Position numbers and translations under genes: made by a program. From the NCBI GenBank assembly GCA_039818345.1, contig JBCBUC010000022.1, positions 3,161 to 67,160 on the forward strand: a stretch of DNA of 64,000 nucleotides, read 5' to 3'. How positions within the stretch are numbered: position 1 is the stretch's first letter; each line of letters begins with the position of its first letter. Of this stretch, positions 35,506 to 44,477 are shown one piece after another. The notes under the pieces are model-generated. The model searched no databases. It was not told where the DNA came from and saw only the letters and a list, made by a program, of their open reading frames with translations. This DNA comes from Parvularcula sp039818345 (GTDB lineage: Bacteria > Pseudomonadota > Alphaproteobacteria > Caulobacterales > Parvularculaceae).

Positions 35506-36417
35506 ATGAGCACAACGACCGATCAAAAGACCATTGATGCACGGGAAAGCCTCGTTGACCGCGTGCCTCCAGCGTGGCGACCTTATCTGCGCCTGATGCG
35601 CGCGGATCGCCCCATTGGTGTGTGGCTCTTGTTTCTGCCTTGCCTTTGGGGCGTCATCGCCGCGCGGCCTGACGGCATGGATGCTGGTCAGTTTTGGTGG
35701 CTCGCGATCCTCTTCTTTGTGGGCTCCTTCGTCATGCGGTCGGCGGGTTGCGCGTATAATGACTACATCGATCGAGACCTCGATGCCGCGGTGGAGCGCA
35801 CCAAGGATCGTCCTATTCCTTCTGGGTCAGTATCCCCCAAATCTGCTCTTGGTCTTGTGGTGGGATTGAGTCTGATCGGGTTGGTCGTGCTGCTTCAGCT
35901 TAATAGCCTCGCAATTGTGGTCGGAATTGCGTCGCTGGCCTTGGTGGCAGGATACCCCTTCATGAAGCGGGTCACCTGGTGGCCGCAGCTTTGGCTCGGT
36001 CTTACGTTCAATTGGGGCGTTTTGGTCGGCGCGGCGGCCGTCAGCGGGACGATACCGCTGTCGGCCTTGCTACTCTATGGCGCGGGCGTCTTTTGGACCC
36101 TCGGTTATGACACGATCTACGCGTTGCAGGACATCGAGGATGATGCCTTGGCCGGGATCAAATCAAGCGCAAGACGCCTTGGGGACGGCGTGGGGCGAGG
36201 CGTTGCCTTTTTCTACGCGGCCACGATCAGTCTTTGCGGCGCAGCGATGGTGGTTGGCGGTGCGTTTCCTTGGCTGCCCTTACTGCTCGCGCCCGCGGCG
36301 CATTTGGCCTGGCAAGTCCGAACGCTCGACAAGGATAGCCCCGCGCGTAACCTTCTTCTCTTCAAATCGAATGTTTGGCCTGGAGGCATGATCGCGGCTG
36401 CGATGCTTGCTCTTTAG
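35506..36417 (+). CDS. ubiA: 4-hydroxybenzoate polyprenyltransferase
   Basis: 303 residues with about eight membrane helices and both Asp-rich prenyl-diphosphate motifs: NDYIDRDLD (85-93) and the DIEDD segment near 208. It prenylates 4-hydroxybenzoate in ubiquinone synthesis, consistent with the aerobic complex I genes in the window. It starts 30 bases after the receptor stop. Confidence 0.95.
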   Translation: MSTTTDQKTIDARESLVDRVPPAWRPYLRLMRADRPIGVWLLFLPCLWGVIAARPDGMDAGQFWWLAILFFVGSFVMRSAGCAYNDYIDRDLDAAVERTKDRPIPSGSVSPKSALGLVVGLSLIGLVVLLQLNSLAIVVGIASLALVAGYPFMKRVTWWPQLWLGLTFNWGVLVGAAAVSGTIPLSALLLYGAGVFWTLGYDTIYALQDIEDDALAGIKSSARRLGDGVGRGVAFFYAATISLCGAAMVVGGAFPWLPLLLAPAAHLAWQVRTLDKDSPARNLLLFKSNVWPGGMIAAAMLAL

Positions 36418-36442
36418 TGGACCGCGATGAGAGGGGACCCAC

Positions 36443-36997
36443 ATGGATAAGGTGAGAAATTCAGGACCACTGACCAGGCGCGCAGCTGTTGCTGCCGGAG
36501 CCGCGGCGTTGGCACTGCCAGCAGCTGCCGGTGCCCAACGTGGTTCACGAGAGGAGAACAGCACCATGCCCCCAGTACCTGTGCCGCTCGGTGAAAGTGA
36601 TGTCGATTGGGATGCCGTCACAGAAGATCAGTGGCGTGAGCGTCTGACCGGTCCAGAGTATCGCGTCCTGCGCCGTGAGGGCACTGAATGGGCTGGGTCG
36701 TCGCCGCTCAATGATGAGAAACGAAAAGGCGTTTTTATCTGCGCAGGTTGCGCGTTACCGCTTTTCCGTTCGGAGACAAAGTACGACAGCGGTACCGGCT
36801 GGCCATCCTTTTTCGATTACATCGAAGGATCGCTTGGCTTCAAAACCGATTATAAGCTCATTTATCCGCGTAAAGAGTACCACTGCGTACGGTGCGGCGG
36901 TCACCAAGGGCACGTCTTCCGTGACGGGCCACAGCCGACGGGTTTGCGCTATTGCAACAATGGCGTGGCCTTGAACTTCGTCCCCGACGAGGCGTGA
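36443..36997 (+). CDS. msrB: Peptide-methionine (R)-S-oxide reductase with Tat-like signal
   Basis: 184 residues. The N-terminus LTRRAAVAAGAAALALP resembles a twin-arginine signal, so the enzyme is probably exported. The MsrB domain is complete: zinc ligands CAGC and CVRCGGHQGHVF, the substrate segment GTGWPSF, and the catalytic Cys in RYCNNGVAL. It reduces methionine-R-sulfoxide; thiol supply in the periplasm would need a partner not seen here. It is preceded by GAGAGGGGA and follows ubiA by 25 bases. Confidence 0.93.
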   Translation: MDKVRNSGPLTRRAAVAAGAAALALPAAAGAQRGSREENSTMPPVPVPLGESDVDWDAVTEDQWRERLTGPEYRVLRREGTEWAGSSPLNDEKRKGVFICAGCALPLFRSETKYDSGTGWPSFFDYIEGSLGFKTDYKLIYPRKEYHCVRCGGHQGHVFRDGPQPTGLRYCNNGVALNFVPDEA

Positions 36998-37654
36998 TTA
37001 GGGCGTGTTGGGCAGGCTGACGGCACCTGTCTGACGATCAATGACGATGGCATCGCGGAAGACGCCGCCATCGTCTGCCACTTTGATGGCAAAATTATCC
37101 GACCCCGTCAGGCCGAACTCGGCTTTCCCGGAAAACGCGGTCTGAAAAACCAAGGATGCCGTTTGCGCACTTGCGCTTTTGTTGATCACCAGTCGCGCGT
37201 CACCAGACCCAGGCGTCACATCGTCATGGCTGAAGAGCACCGCGTCGGATTTCACCGCAAGCTTGTTGGTGTTGTCCGGCGAAGCATTCACGCCCAAGAG
37301 CGGGGGCTCACTGAGTTTCACCCATGCCGAGCCGGAATAAACCTGGAGGGCGTTCTCATCGACCACATAAGCCACAAGACCCGTGATCGGCGCGATCAAC
37401 GTCCAGGCGCCGTCTTGCCTTGCGGCGATCGTGTTTTGTGCTTGCCCGGCCCACGATGCACCCGTTGCGCCGGAGGATAGAATATAGGCATCCCCATCAC
37501 TGGGTGATGCTGGTTCGGCGCTGATGTTCGCACTCAGAACAGAGGCATGAACAAGGGCATCGAGGCGGCGAAGGCCCTCATTCACGGTCACATGCTTCTG
37601 CGATTGTGCCTCGGCGAGATAGGGTAAGGACAGGCGGGTGCTTTGATCGCTCAT
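36998..37654 (-). CDS. DUF2793 domain protein (phage/GTA-type)
   Basis: 218 residues. The N-terminus LPYLAEAQSQKHVTVNEGLRRLDALV is diagnostic of DUF2793, seen in phage- and gene-transfer-agent-like tail regions and as lone genes in alphaproteobacteria. The C-terminal half is beta-rich, like a tail-fibre tip. No other phage gene is nearby, so this looks like a stand-alone relic or domesticated protein. Confidence 0.85.
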   Translation of the reverse strand: MSDQSTRLSLPYLAEAQSQKHVTVNEGLRRLDALVHASVLSANISAEPASPSDGDAYILSSGATGASWAGQAQNTIAARQDGAWTLIAPITGLVAYVVDENALQVYSGSAWVKLSEPPLLGVNASPDNTNKLAVKSDAVLFSHDDVTPGSGDARLVINKSASAQTASLVFQTAFSGKAEFGLTGSDNFAIKVADDGGVFRDAIVIDRQTGAVSLPNTP

Positions 37655-37713
37655 GGGCGCTCCTTGGGCTTCCGACGATCATGCACCAGCCGATAGGGAC
37701 GGGGATAAGTTGA

Positions 37714-38703
37714 TCACTCAGCTGGGTTTGTGGTGACAGGGGTATAACCAAGCCCATCCGAACCAGCCGCGGCAGGAAGGACACGGAGGATAGAGAAATC
37801 CTCTGTGCTGATCTCGGCAACCGACGCGGAACCAGTCGCCGCCGCCCAGACCACATCGCCTAACGGGGAGAACAAGAGCGTCACAGGGAATGCCAATTTC
37901 TGTTCGATCAGATCGGTGGTGCCAAGACGCTCACGGCTTTCACGGTCATAAAAAGTGACCTGCCCTTTGTAAGGGTGGCTCACAGCGACCAGTTTTCCGT
38001 CCGGGCTCACCTCAACGCGGATCGGCACGCCTTCAGTGTCGATGGTGTCGATCAACGCAAAAGTCTGCGGCGCAAACACCATGATCGATCGTGATCGGTT
38101 GTTCCCGACCCAGATTTCTTGACCGTCCGGCGTCACGGAAATCGCTTCAGTCCCTTCGCCCGCCTTGACATCCCGGATCTTGGTCAAGGTCTCGAGGTCA
38201 ATCACGGTGAAACTCCCCGAACCGATGCTCGCGGCATAAGCTCGTGTCGCATCAGGGGAGAGCGCCACCATATGGGTCCCTTCCTGATCCGTCTTCACAG
38301 TACGGACAATTGAGCGGTCGGCGATATCGACCACCACAACGTCTTGGCTGATCTCGGTGGTGACGATGACCCGCGAGGTGCCAGGGATCCATTTAAGACC
38401 GTGGGGCCCGCGGCTCTCTCCCAACGAGATTACGCCCAAAGGTTCCGTCGTCTGCACGTCGAAAAGATGCAGCGTGTTTCCTTCGTAACCTCTCTCGCGA
38501 TAGCTCACCACGACAGCGGTTTTTCCGTCCGGTGACAGAGCGATCTCGTGCGGTGCACGCCCGGTTTCGCGTCTGGCGACCTCTTCACCGGTGGAGAGAT
38601 CGACAAAACTGATGGTGTCGTCGACCTTGTTGCCAACAATCAGTGTCTCCGCCTGGGCGACCGAAAGGGCAGCAAAGGCTGCGGCGGCAAAGGTCAAACG
38701 CAT
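37714..38703 (-). CDS. Secreted YncE-like beta-propeller protein
   Basis: ATG 38703 (GGAG upstream) opens a signal peptide ending VAQA; further upstream codons are rejected. About 329 residues made of repeated blades with the pattern D..T...V...PHEIALSPDGK or HMVALSPDATRAY, about seven in all, the 40-residue YVTN/lactonase type. Periplasmic. YncE-like proteins bind DNA or metals or act beside dehydrogenases; no specific role is visible. Confidence 0.85.
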   Translation of the reverse strand: MRLTFAAAAFAALSVAQAETLIVGNKVDDTISFVDLSTGEEVARRETGRAPHEIALSPDGKTAVVVSYRERGYEGNTLHLFDVQTTEPLGVISLGESRGPHGLKWIPGTSRVIVTTEISQDVVVVDIADRSIVRTVKTDQEGTHMVALSPDATRAYAASIGSGSFTVIDLETLTKIRDVKAGEGTEAISVTPDGQEIWVGNNRSRSIMVFAPQTFALIDTIDTEGVPIRVEVSPDGKLVAVSHPYKGQVTFYDRESRERLGTTDLIEQKLAFPVTLLFSPLGDVVWAAATGSASVAEISTEDFSILRVLPAAAGSDGLGYTPVTTNPAE

Positions 38704-38793
38704 AGCGATCTCCATCTTAGCGAGGATCTTGTTTCTTGACGTTTTTTGCCTGTCAAGGAGGGCCATTGAGCGGCTGAAACTGCGCGCTATATC

Positions 38794-39819
38794 GTGAGCG
38801 TGCAACCGTCAGATCTTCTCCATCCAACACCTAAAGGTCTTTATTGTCCGCCAGGTGATTTTTTTATCGACCCCACGGCCGCCGTCGAACGAGCGGTGAT
38901 CACCCATGGGCATGCGGATCATGCGCGCGCTGGTCATGGCGCGGTGATGGCGACGCCCGAGACTATCGCAATCATGGCGGTACGATATGGCGAGGGCTTC
39001 ACAGATGAGCGCCGTCCGCTGGCGCTTGGTGAGGTCACCGAGATCGGCGGCGTCACTGTGTGGTTCGCACCCGCTGGTCACATCCTCGGCTCAGCCCAGG
39101 CTGTGGTCGAATATCAAGGTCTAAGGATGGTGGTGACCGGCGACTTTAAGCGTCGACGCGACCCCACCTGCGAAGCCTTTGAGCCGGTCTCGTGTGATGT
39201 CTTGATCTCGGAGGCGACGTTTGCCTTGCCTGTATTCAACCATCCGGACACGGCGGGTGAGGCAAGGAAGCTTATCAAATCCACAGAGCAGTTTCCCGAA
39301 CGTGCGCATTTGGTTGGTGCTTATGCGCTGGGTAAGGCACAGCGTTTGATCTGTCACCTCCGTGAGGAGGGTTATAAGACGCCCATTTTCATCCATGGCG
39401 CCATGGAAAAGCTCTGTGCTCTTTACGAGGAGTACGGCGTGTCCCTTGGACCACTCCTGCCCGCAACCATCGAAAAAGGAAAAGACAGCAAAGACCGCTT
39501 CGCCGGGCAGATCGTGATTTGTCCGCCCTCGGCCATTGGTGCGACCTGGGCGCGACGTTTCCCTGATCCCTTGCCTGTGTTTGCGAGCGGATGGATGCGG
39601 GTGCGCCAGCGCGCCAAGCAGCGCGGCGTTGAGCTACCGCTCATTATTTCGGACCATGCGGACTGGCAGGAGTTGATCGACACCGTGCGCGAGGTTGATC
39701 CAGCGGAGTTGTGGGTCACTCATGGCCGCGACGATGCACTTGTGCGGTGGGCAGAGCTTGACGGGCGCCGGGCGCGGCCGCTTCATCTTGTGGGCTATGA
39801 CGAAGGGGTGGAGGCGTGA
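38794..39819 (+). CDS. Ligase-associated DNA exonuclease (metallo-beta-lactamase fold)
   Basis: 341 residues, GTG start. Metallo-beta-lactamase/beta-CASP nuclease with ITHGHADHARAGH (HxHxDH), TGDFKRRRDP, HGAMEKL and the C-terminal SDHADWQEL and WVTHG. This family is found with the ATP-dependent DNA ligase encoded next; the ligase start overlaps this stop as GTGA. The pair belongs to a DNA-damage (cisplatin) response module that often also includes an Lhr-type helicase, absent here. Confidence 0.92.
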   Translation: MSVQPSDLLHPTPKGLYCPPGDFFIDPTAAVERAVITHGHADHARAGHGAVMATPETIAIMAVRYGEGFTDERRPLALGEVTEIGGVTVWFAPAGHILGSAQAVVEYQGLRMVVTGDFKRRRDPTCEAFEPVSCDVLISEATFALPVFNHPDTAGEARKLIKSTEQFPERAHLVGAYALGKAQRLICHLREEGYKTPIFIHGAMEKLCALYEEYGVSLGPLLPATIEKGKDSKDRFAGQIVICPPSAIGATWARRFPDPLPVFASGWMRVRQRAKQRGVELPLIISDHADWQELIDTVREVDPAELWVTHGRDDALVRWAELDGRRARPLHLVGYDEGVEA

Positions 39820-41408
39820 TCCGTTTCGCAGAACTCCTGACACGGCTCATACTCACCCCTTCGCGTCACGGTAAGATCCGCCTCTTGATTGACTTTTTTC
39901 AAGAGGTGCCAGACCCTGACCGCGGTTGGGCTGTGGCCGCTATCACGCGAGATTTAGAGATCAAGACGATCAAAAACGCAGCGATCCGAACGCTGGTGAT
40001 CTCCCGTGTCGACGAAGTCCTGTTTGATTTAAGCCGGGACTATGTCGGGGACACAGCCGAGGCGGTGTCGCTCATTTGGCCGGTCAAGCCGGGCGCCAAT
40101 CGGGTGCCGACGCTATCGGAGGTCGTCACAGAGCTCAACGCTGCGTCGCGAACTGAGGCGCCGCAGCTTGTTGAGGCGTGGTTTGATGCTCTTGATGCTG
40201 ATGGACGTTGGGCGCTCATTAAACTGATCACCGGTGGCTTGCGTATTGGCGTGGCTGCCCGTCTTGTGAAACTGGCGCTTGCTTCGTTTGGTGATAAAGA
40301 GCCGCAAGACATCGAAGAGCTCTGGCATGGTCTTCAACCGCCTTACGAGCCGCTCTTTGCATGGCTCGAAGGCAGAGCCGAAAAGCCGCACAATGCGATG
40401 AAGGCACCGTTTCGGCCCGTGATGCTGAGCCATCCGATTGAGGAAGCGGACAAGGAACGGATCGATCTTGCGGCCATGACGGCGGAATGGAAGTGGGACG
40501 GGATCCGTGTTCAGATGGTCCGTGAAGGCGATGAAGCGCGGCTTTACACGCGCACAGGCGATGACATTTCACAGACGTTCCCCGATGTGATTGAGGGCTT
40601 TCCCGTGGATGCGGCGATCGACGGTGAGCTGTTGGTTTTCGATCCCGCCGTGCCCGACCGTTTCGAGGTGCGCCCGTTCAATGATCTCCAGCAACGCCTC
40701 AACCGCAAAAGCGTGACAGCAAAGATGCTGAACGCCTCTCCGGCATTTATCCGTGCCTACGACCTTCTTTGGACGGAGGGGCAAGACCTACGGGCGCGAT
40801 CGTTAAAAGACCGCCGCGCTGCCCTTGCGAACCTCATTGGTGATGGCCTGCCGCGGGTTGACCTCAGTGAAGAGATTGAAATCGCCGATTGGCCGTCCTT
40901 GGAGGCACGTCGCTCGTCACCACCGATTGATGCGATCGAGGGGGTGATGCTCAAGGCGAAAGACAGCGTTTATGTTCCTGGTCGCCCCAAAGGCCCGTGG
41001 TGGAAATGGAAAAAGGATCCGCGCCTTGTGGATGCGGTCTTGATGTATGCCCAGCGAGGACGGGGGAAGCGCGCTGGTTTTTACTCAGACTACACGTTCG
41101 GTTGCTGGCGCGACGGTGCGCTCGTCCCTGTTGGCAAAGCCTATCATGGCTTCACCGATGAGGAGCTCAAGAAAATTGATAAGTTCGTCCGTGATCATAC
41201 GGTCGATCGCTATGGACCGGTCCGCGCCGTCCGGGCGGAGCCTGACTTCGGCCTTGTTTTTGAGGTTGCCTTTGAGGGGCTGCAGCGCTCTCCTCGGCAT
41301 AAGTCCGGTGTGGCGATGCGGTTTCCGCGCATCAACCGGCTGCGCTGGGATAAGCCGGCCGGCGAAGCCGACCAGCTCTCTTTTCTAGAAGCCATGCTTC
41401 CCGATTAG
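39816..41408 (+). CDS. Cisplatin-damage-response ATP-dependent DNA ligase
   Basis: 530 residues. N-terminal helical DNA-binding domain (LRIGVAARLVKLALASFG), nucleotidyltransferase with the adenylated Lys (about residue 226) in AEWKWDGIRVQMV, DGELLVFD, VMLKAKDSVY and the C-terminal OB domain. Works with the exonuclease encoded just upstream. Its 3' end overlaps cysNC by 4 bases, convergent. Confidence 0.94.
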   Translation: MIRFAELLTRLILTPSRHGKIRLLIDFFQEVPDPDRGWAVAAITRDLEIKTIKNAAIRTLVISRVDEVLFDLSRDYVGDTAEAVSLIWPVKPGANRVPTLSEVVTELNAASRTEAPQLVEAWFDALDADGRWALIKLITGGLRIGVAARLVKLALASFGDKEPQDIEELWHGLQPPYEPLFAWLEGRAEKPHNAMKAPFRPVMLSHPIEEADKERIDLAAMTAEWKWDGIRVQMVREGDEARLYTRTGDDISQTFPDVIEGFPVDAAIDGELLVFDPAVPDRFEVRPFNDLQQRLNRKSVTAKMLNASPAFIRAYDLLWTEGQDLRARSLKDRRAALANLIGDGLPRVDLSEEIEIADWPSLEARRSSPPIDAIEGVMLKAKDSVYVPGRPKGPWWKWKKDPRLVDAVLMYAQRGRGKRAGFYSDYTFGCWRDGALVPVGKAYHGFTDEELKKIDKFVRDHTVDRYGPVRAVRAEPDFGLVFEVAFEGLQRSPRHKSGVAMRFPRINRLRWDKPAGEADQLSFLEAMLPD

Positions 41409-43309
41409 GAAACCGAGAGATATCCTTTGCGATCGAGGTATTCGACAATCTCTTCAGCTGCTTTTTCAGCAGCAATTTCTGAGGTGTCGATCGTGATCTC
41501 GGGGTTCTCGGGCGGCTCATAAGGGCTATCGATGCCCGTGAAGTTCTTGATCTCACCTTTGCGCGCCTTGGCGTAAAGACCTTTGACGTCGCGTTGTTCG
41601 GCGACCTCGAGCGGTGTAGAGATGTAGACTTCGATGAACTCGTTCTCTTCCATACGCTCACGGACTGAATTGCGATCAGCGGTGAATGGGGAAATGAACG
41701 AAACGAGGGTGATCACCCCGGCATCGACCATCAGCTTACCGGCTTCACCAATCCGGCGGATATTCTCCACACGGTCAGCATCCGTGAAACCGAGGTCTTT
41801 GTTAAGCCCATGGCGAATGTTGTCGCCATCCATCACATAGGTCAGGCGGCCAAGGTCATGTAGGCGCTTCTCGACCAAATTGGCGACGGTCGATTTGCCA
41901 GAGCCTGAAAGACCGGTGAACCAAAGCATGCAAGACTTTTGCCCGACGATCTGCTGGCGAGCATTTTTATCGACTTCGAGGGCTTGCCAATGAACGTTTT
42001 TCGACCGGCGAAGCGCGTAATCGATCATCCCGACACCGACCGTGTGGTTGGTGAGGCGGTCGATCAGGATGAAGCTCCCCATCGCCCGGTTGTCCGTGTA
42101 AGCATCGAACACAAGACGTTGGTTCAGCGAGATGTTGCATTCGCCGATTTCATTGAGCTTGAGCGTCTTACCGGAGAGATGCTCCAACGTGTTCACGTCG
42201 ATCCGGTGCTTCAGATCGGTGATCTGTGCAGGGATCATCCGGTTGTTTGACTTAAGAATGTACTGCCGTCCGGGCAGCATCTCTTCGTCATCCATCCAAA
42301 GAATTTTGGCTTGCAACTGGCCGGCTTGCTCAGATGGCTGCTGGGCAGCGGCGATCACGTCACCCCGACTGGCGTCCACCTCGTCGGCGAGTGTGATCGT
42401 CACGGCACGGTTCTTATCTGCCATGGCAAGGTCGCCCTCGCGGGTGACAATCCTCTCCACCGTCGTGCGCTTGCCTGACGGCAGGATCACCACCTCATCG
42501 CCAGGTGCCACCGAGCCGGAAACGACCGTGCCCGCAAACCCGCGGAAGTCGAGGTTTGGACGGTTTACCCATTGGACAGGCATGCGGAAGGGTTGTTCTT
42601 CCTTGCGCGACGCATCGATGGTTTCGAGGTAAGGCAGAAGCGCTGATCCATCATACCACGGCGTGTTTTGGCTTTGGGTCAGCATGTTGTCACCTTTGAG
42701 GGCCGACAAAGGCATGCAGGTGATGGATTCAAAGCCCAACGGCTTTGAAAACTCGCGATACTCTTCTTCAATTCCGCGGAAAATGTCTTCGCGATAATCC
42801 TTGAGGTCCATCTTGTTGATGGCAACCACCACATGGCGAATACCGAGCAGCGAACAGATGAAACTGTGGCGGCGGGTTTGCGGCAGCACGCCTTGGCGCG
42901 CATCGATCAGGATGATCGCAACGTCCGCGGTTGATGCTCCAGTCGCCATATTGCGGGTGTACTGCTCATGGCCCGGTGTATCAGCGACGATAAACTTGCG
43001 TTTATCGGTCGAAAAAAAGCGATAGGCGACATCAATCGTGATGCCCTGCTCACGTTCCGCAGCCAGACCATCAACCAGAAGTGCAAAGTCGATCTCGCCG
43101 CCTTGGGTACCGAATTTCTTACTGTCCGAACCCAGTGCATCGAGCTGATCGTCGGCGATCGTTTTGGCGTCATAAAGAAGGCGCCCGATCAGGGTAGACT
43201 TGCCGTCGTCCACTGACCCACAGGTCAGGAAGCGCAGCATGTCTTTGCGTTCGTGGGTGGCGAGATACTCGTGGATATCGTCGCCGTCTTTGAAGACCGA
43301 GCCGTCCAT
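41405..43309 (-). CDS. cysNC: Bifunctional sulfate adenylyltransferase large subunit / APS kinase
   Basis: 634 residues. N-terminal elongation-factor-like GTPase: P-loop GSVDDGKSTLIGRLLYD, DTPGHEQYTRN, NKMD. C-terminal APS kinase: WFTGLSGSGKSTVAN and DGDNIRHGLNKDLGF. With CysD it makes APS from sulfate and ATP, then phosphorylates it to PAPS. This CysN-CysC fusion is the NodQ type that feeds sulfotransferases in rhizobia. The start overlaps the cysD stop as TAATG. Four sulfotransferase-like genes lie 7-20 kb away. Confidence 0.97.
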   Translation of the reverse strand: MDGSVFKDGDDIHEYLATHERKDMLRFLTCGSVDDGKSTLIGRLLYDAKTIADDQLDALGSDSKKFGTQGGEIDFALLVDGLAAEREQGITIDVAYRFFSTDKRKFIVADTPGHEQYTRNMATGASTADVAIILIDARQGVLPQTRRHSFICSLLGIRHVVVAINKMDLKDYREDIFRGIEEEYREFSKPLGFESITCMPLSALKGDNMLTQSQNTPWYDGSALLPYLETIDASRKEEQPFRMPVQWVNRPNLDFRGFAGTVVSGSVAPGDEVVILPSGKRTTVERIVTREGDLAMADKNRAVTITLADEVDASRGDVIAAAQQPSEQAGQLQAKILWMDDEEMLPGRQYILKSNNRMIPAQITDLKHRIDVNTLEHLSGKTLKLNEIGECNISLNQRLVFDAYTDNRAMGSFILIDRLTNHTVGVGMIDYALRRSKNVHWQALEVDKNARQQIVGQKSCMLWFTGLSGSGKSTVANLVEKRLHDLGRLTYVMDGDNIRHGLNKDLGFTDADRVENIRRIGEAGKLMVDAGVITLVSFISPFTADRNSVRERMEENEFIEVYISTPLEVAEQRDVKGLYAKARKGEIKNFTGIDSPYEPPENPEITIDTSEIAAEKAAEEIVEYLDRKGYLSVS

Positions 43310-44430
43310 TAGAAGTATCCTTCTTGTTTTTTCTTCTCCATCGAGGCGGATTGGTCGTGGTCAATGACCCGGCCTTGACGCTCAGAGCTCCGGGAAAGGA
43401 GCATCTCTTCGATGATTTGAGGGAGGGAGGTGGCGTTTGACTCCACCGCACCGGTCAATGGATAACAGCCCAAGGTCCGGAAACGGACCATTTTCATTTC
43501 AGGCTTCTCGCCGTCATGAAGCGGCATGCGGTCATCGTCGACCATGATGAGCGTACCGTCGCGCTCAACAACTGGCCGTTCAGCTGCGAGGTAGAGCGGA
43601 ACCATGTCGATGTTCTCGCGAGCGATGTACTGCCAGACGTCAAGTTCCGTCCAGTTGGAGATCGGGAACACGCGGGTCGATTCACCAGGCGCGGTCCGCG
43701 TGTTGTAGATGTTCCAGAGTTCTGGCCGTTGGTTCTTTGGGTCCCAGCGATGGTCGGCTGTCCGGAAACTGAAAATCCGTTCCTTCGCGCGGGACTTTTC
43801 TTCGTCCCGGCGCGCGCCGCCAAAGGCTGCGTCAAATTTATAGTGATTGAGCGCTTGTTTCAGCGCTTGGGTTTTCATGATGTCCGTGTGCACAGCAGAG
43901 CCGTGGCTGAACGGGTTGACCCCCTGCCGAACGCCGTCTTCGTTGGTCCATACACGGAGTTCAATGCCGAGCCGATCCGGTAGAGCGTCGCGGAACTCGA
44001 TCATCTGGCGAAACTTCCAGGTCGTGTCGACGTGGAGGAGCGGGAAGGGCGGTTTGGCGGGATAGAACGCCTTGAGCGCCAAATGCAGCATCACCGCGGA
44101 GTCTTTACCGATCGAGTAAAGCATCACCGGGTTTTCAACCTCGGCGACAACCTCGCGCATGATGTGGATCGCTTCTGCTTCGAGGCGATCAAGGTGGGTC
44201 ATCGTTTCCGGCGAGATCAGGCCCTCGGCGCGGGGGGTCTCGGCGACCTCCATCGCGTCCAGACGCTGGGTCGCTTGTTCTAGGGTTTTGTCGGTCATGC
44301 CGCCCCCGTTTTTGATACGCTCAAGCCCCTTCCCATCATTGAGGAGCTTGCGGGAAATGGTGGTGAGGGAGAGGCCAGAGGTCTCACTGAGCCGCTCTGC
44401 GCGACGAATAAGGTCGTCTGTCGTTATCAT
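43309..44430 (-). CDS. cysD: Sulfate adenylyltransferase small subunit with N-terminal HTH-like domain
   Basis: 373 residues. A normal CysD begins at Met77 (MTHLDRLEAEAIHIMREV; ATG 44202) and everything after it is canonical: YSIGKDSAVML ATP-pyrophosphatase loop (105-115), HVDTTWKF, AFGGARRDEEKSRAKER, FPISNWTELDVWQYI and RFRTLGCYPLTGA. Ahead of it stand 76 extra residues, LSETSGLSLTTISRKLL NDGKGLERI ... TLEQATQRL, that look like a compact helix-turn-helix of the XRE type. ATG 44430 has GGGAG upstream, so the longer start is well supported. The promoter region carries three phased CCCACGAT repeats, so the HTH may bind them and the enzyme may autoregulate (inference). An internal start at 44202 (weak GGAA) could also yield a short form. 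Confidence 0.9.
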   Translation of the reverse strand: MITTDDLIRRAERLSETSGLSLTTISRKLLNDGKGLERIKNGGGMTDKTLEQATQRLDAMEVAETPRAEGLISPETMTHLDRLEAEAIHIMREVVAEVENPVMLYSIGKDSAVMLHLALKAFYPAKPPFPLLHVDTTWKFRQMIEFRDALPDRLGIELRVWTNEDGVRQGVNPFSHGSAVHTDIMKTQALKQALNHYKFDAAFGGARRDEEKSRAKERIFSFRTADHRWDPKNQRPELWNIYNTRTAPGESTRVFPISNWTELDVWQYIARENIDMVPLYLAAERPVVERDGTLIMVDDDRMPLHDGEKPEMKMVRFRTLGCYPLTGAVESNATSLPQIIEEMLLSRSSERQGRVIDHDQSASMEKKKQEGYF

Positions 44431-44431
44431 C

Positions 44432-44444
44432 GTGGGTCTCCCAC
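44432..44444 (-). promoter_or_regulatory. Small palindrome covering the cysD ribosome-binding site
   Basis: GTGGG-AGA-CCCAC on the minus strand; the Shine-Dalgarno GGGAG is inside it and the start codon follows two bases later. As RNA it could form a 5-bp hairpin hiding the site; as DNA it overlaps the first CCCACGAT repeat. Confidence 0.5.
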
Positions 44445-44447
44445 ACC

Positions 44448-44477
44448 TTTATGAGCAGGCAATCGTGGGAATATCAA
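44448..44477 (-). promoter_or_regulatory. cysD: Predicted sigma70-type promoter of cysD-cysNC
   Basis: On the minus strand TTGATA (complement of 44472-44477; 5 of 6 to TTGACA), an 18-base spacer, then CATAAA (complement of 44448-44453; 4 of 6 to TATAAT). The middle CCCACGAT repeat fills the spacer, so a protein bound there would block RNA polymerase. Predicted leader is under 20 bases. Confidence 0.6.

Noticed and set aside
36998..37654. Prophage or gene-transfer-agent cluster
   Set aside because: Only DUF2793 is present; flanking genes are ordinary chromosomal ones.
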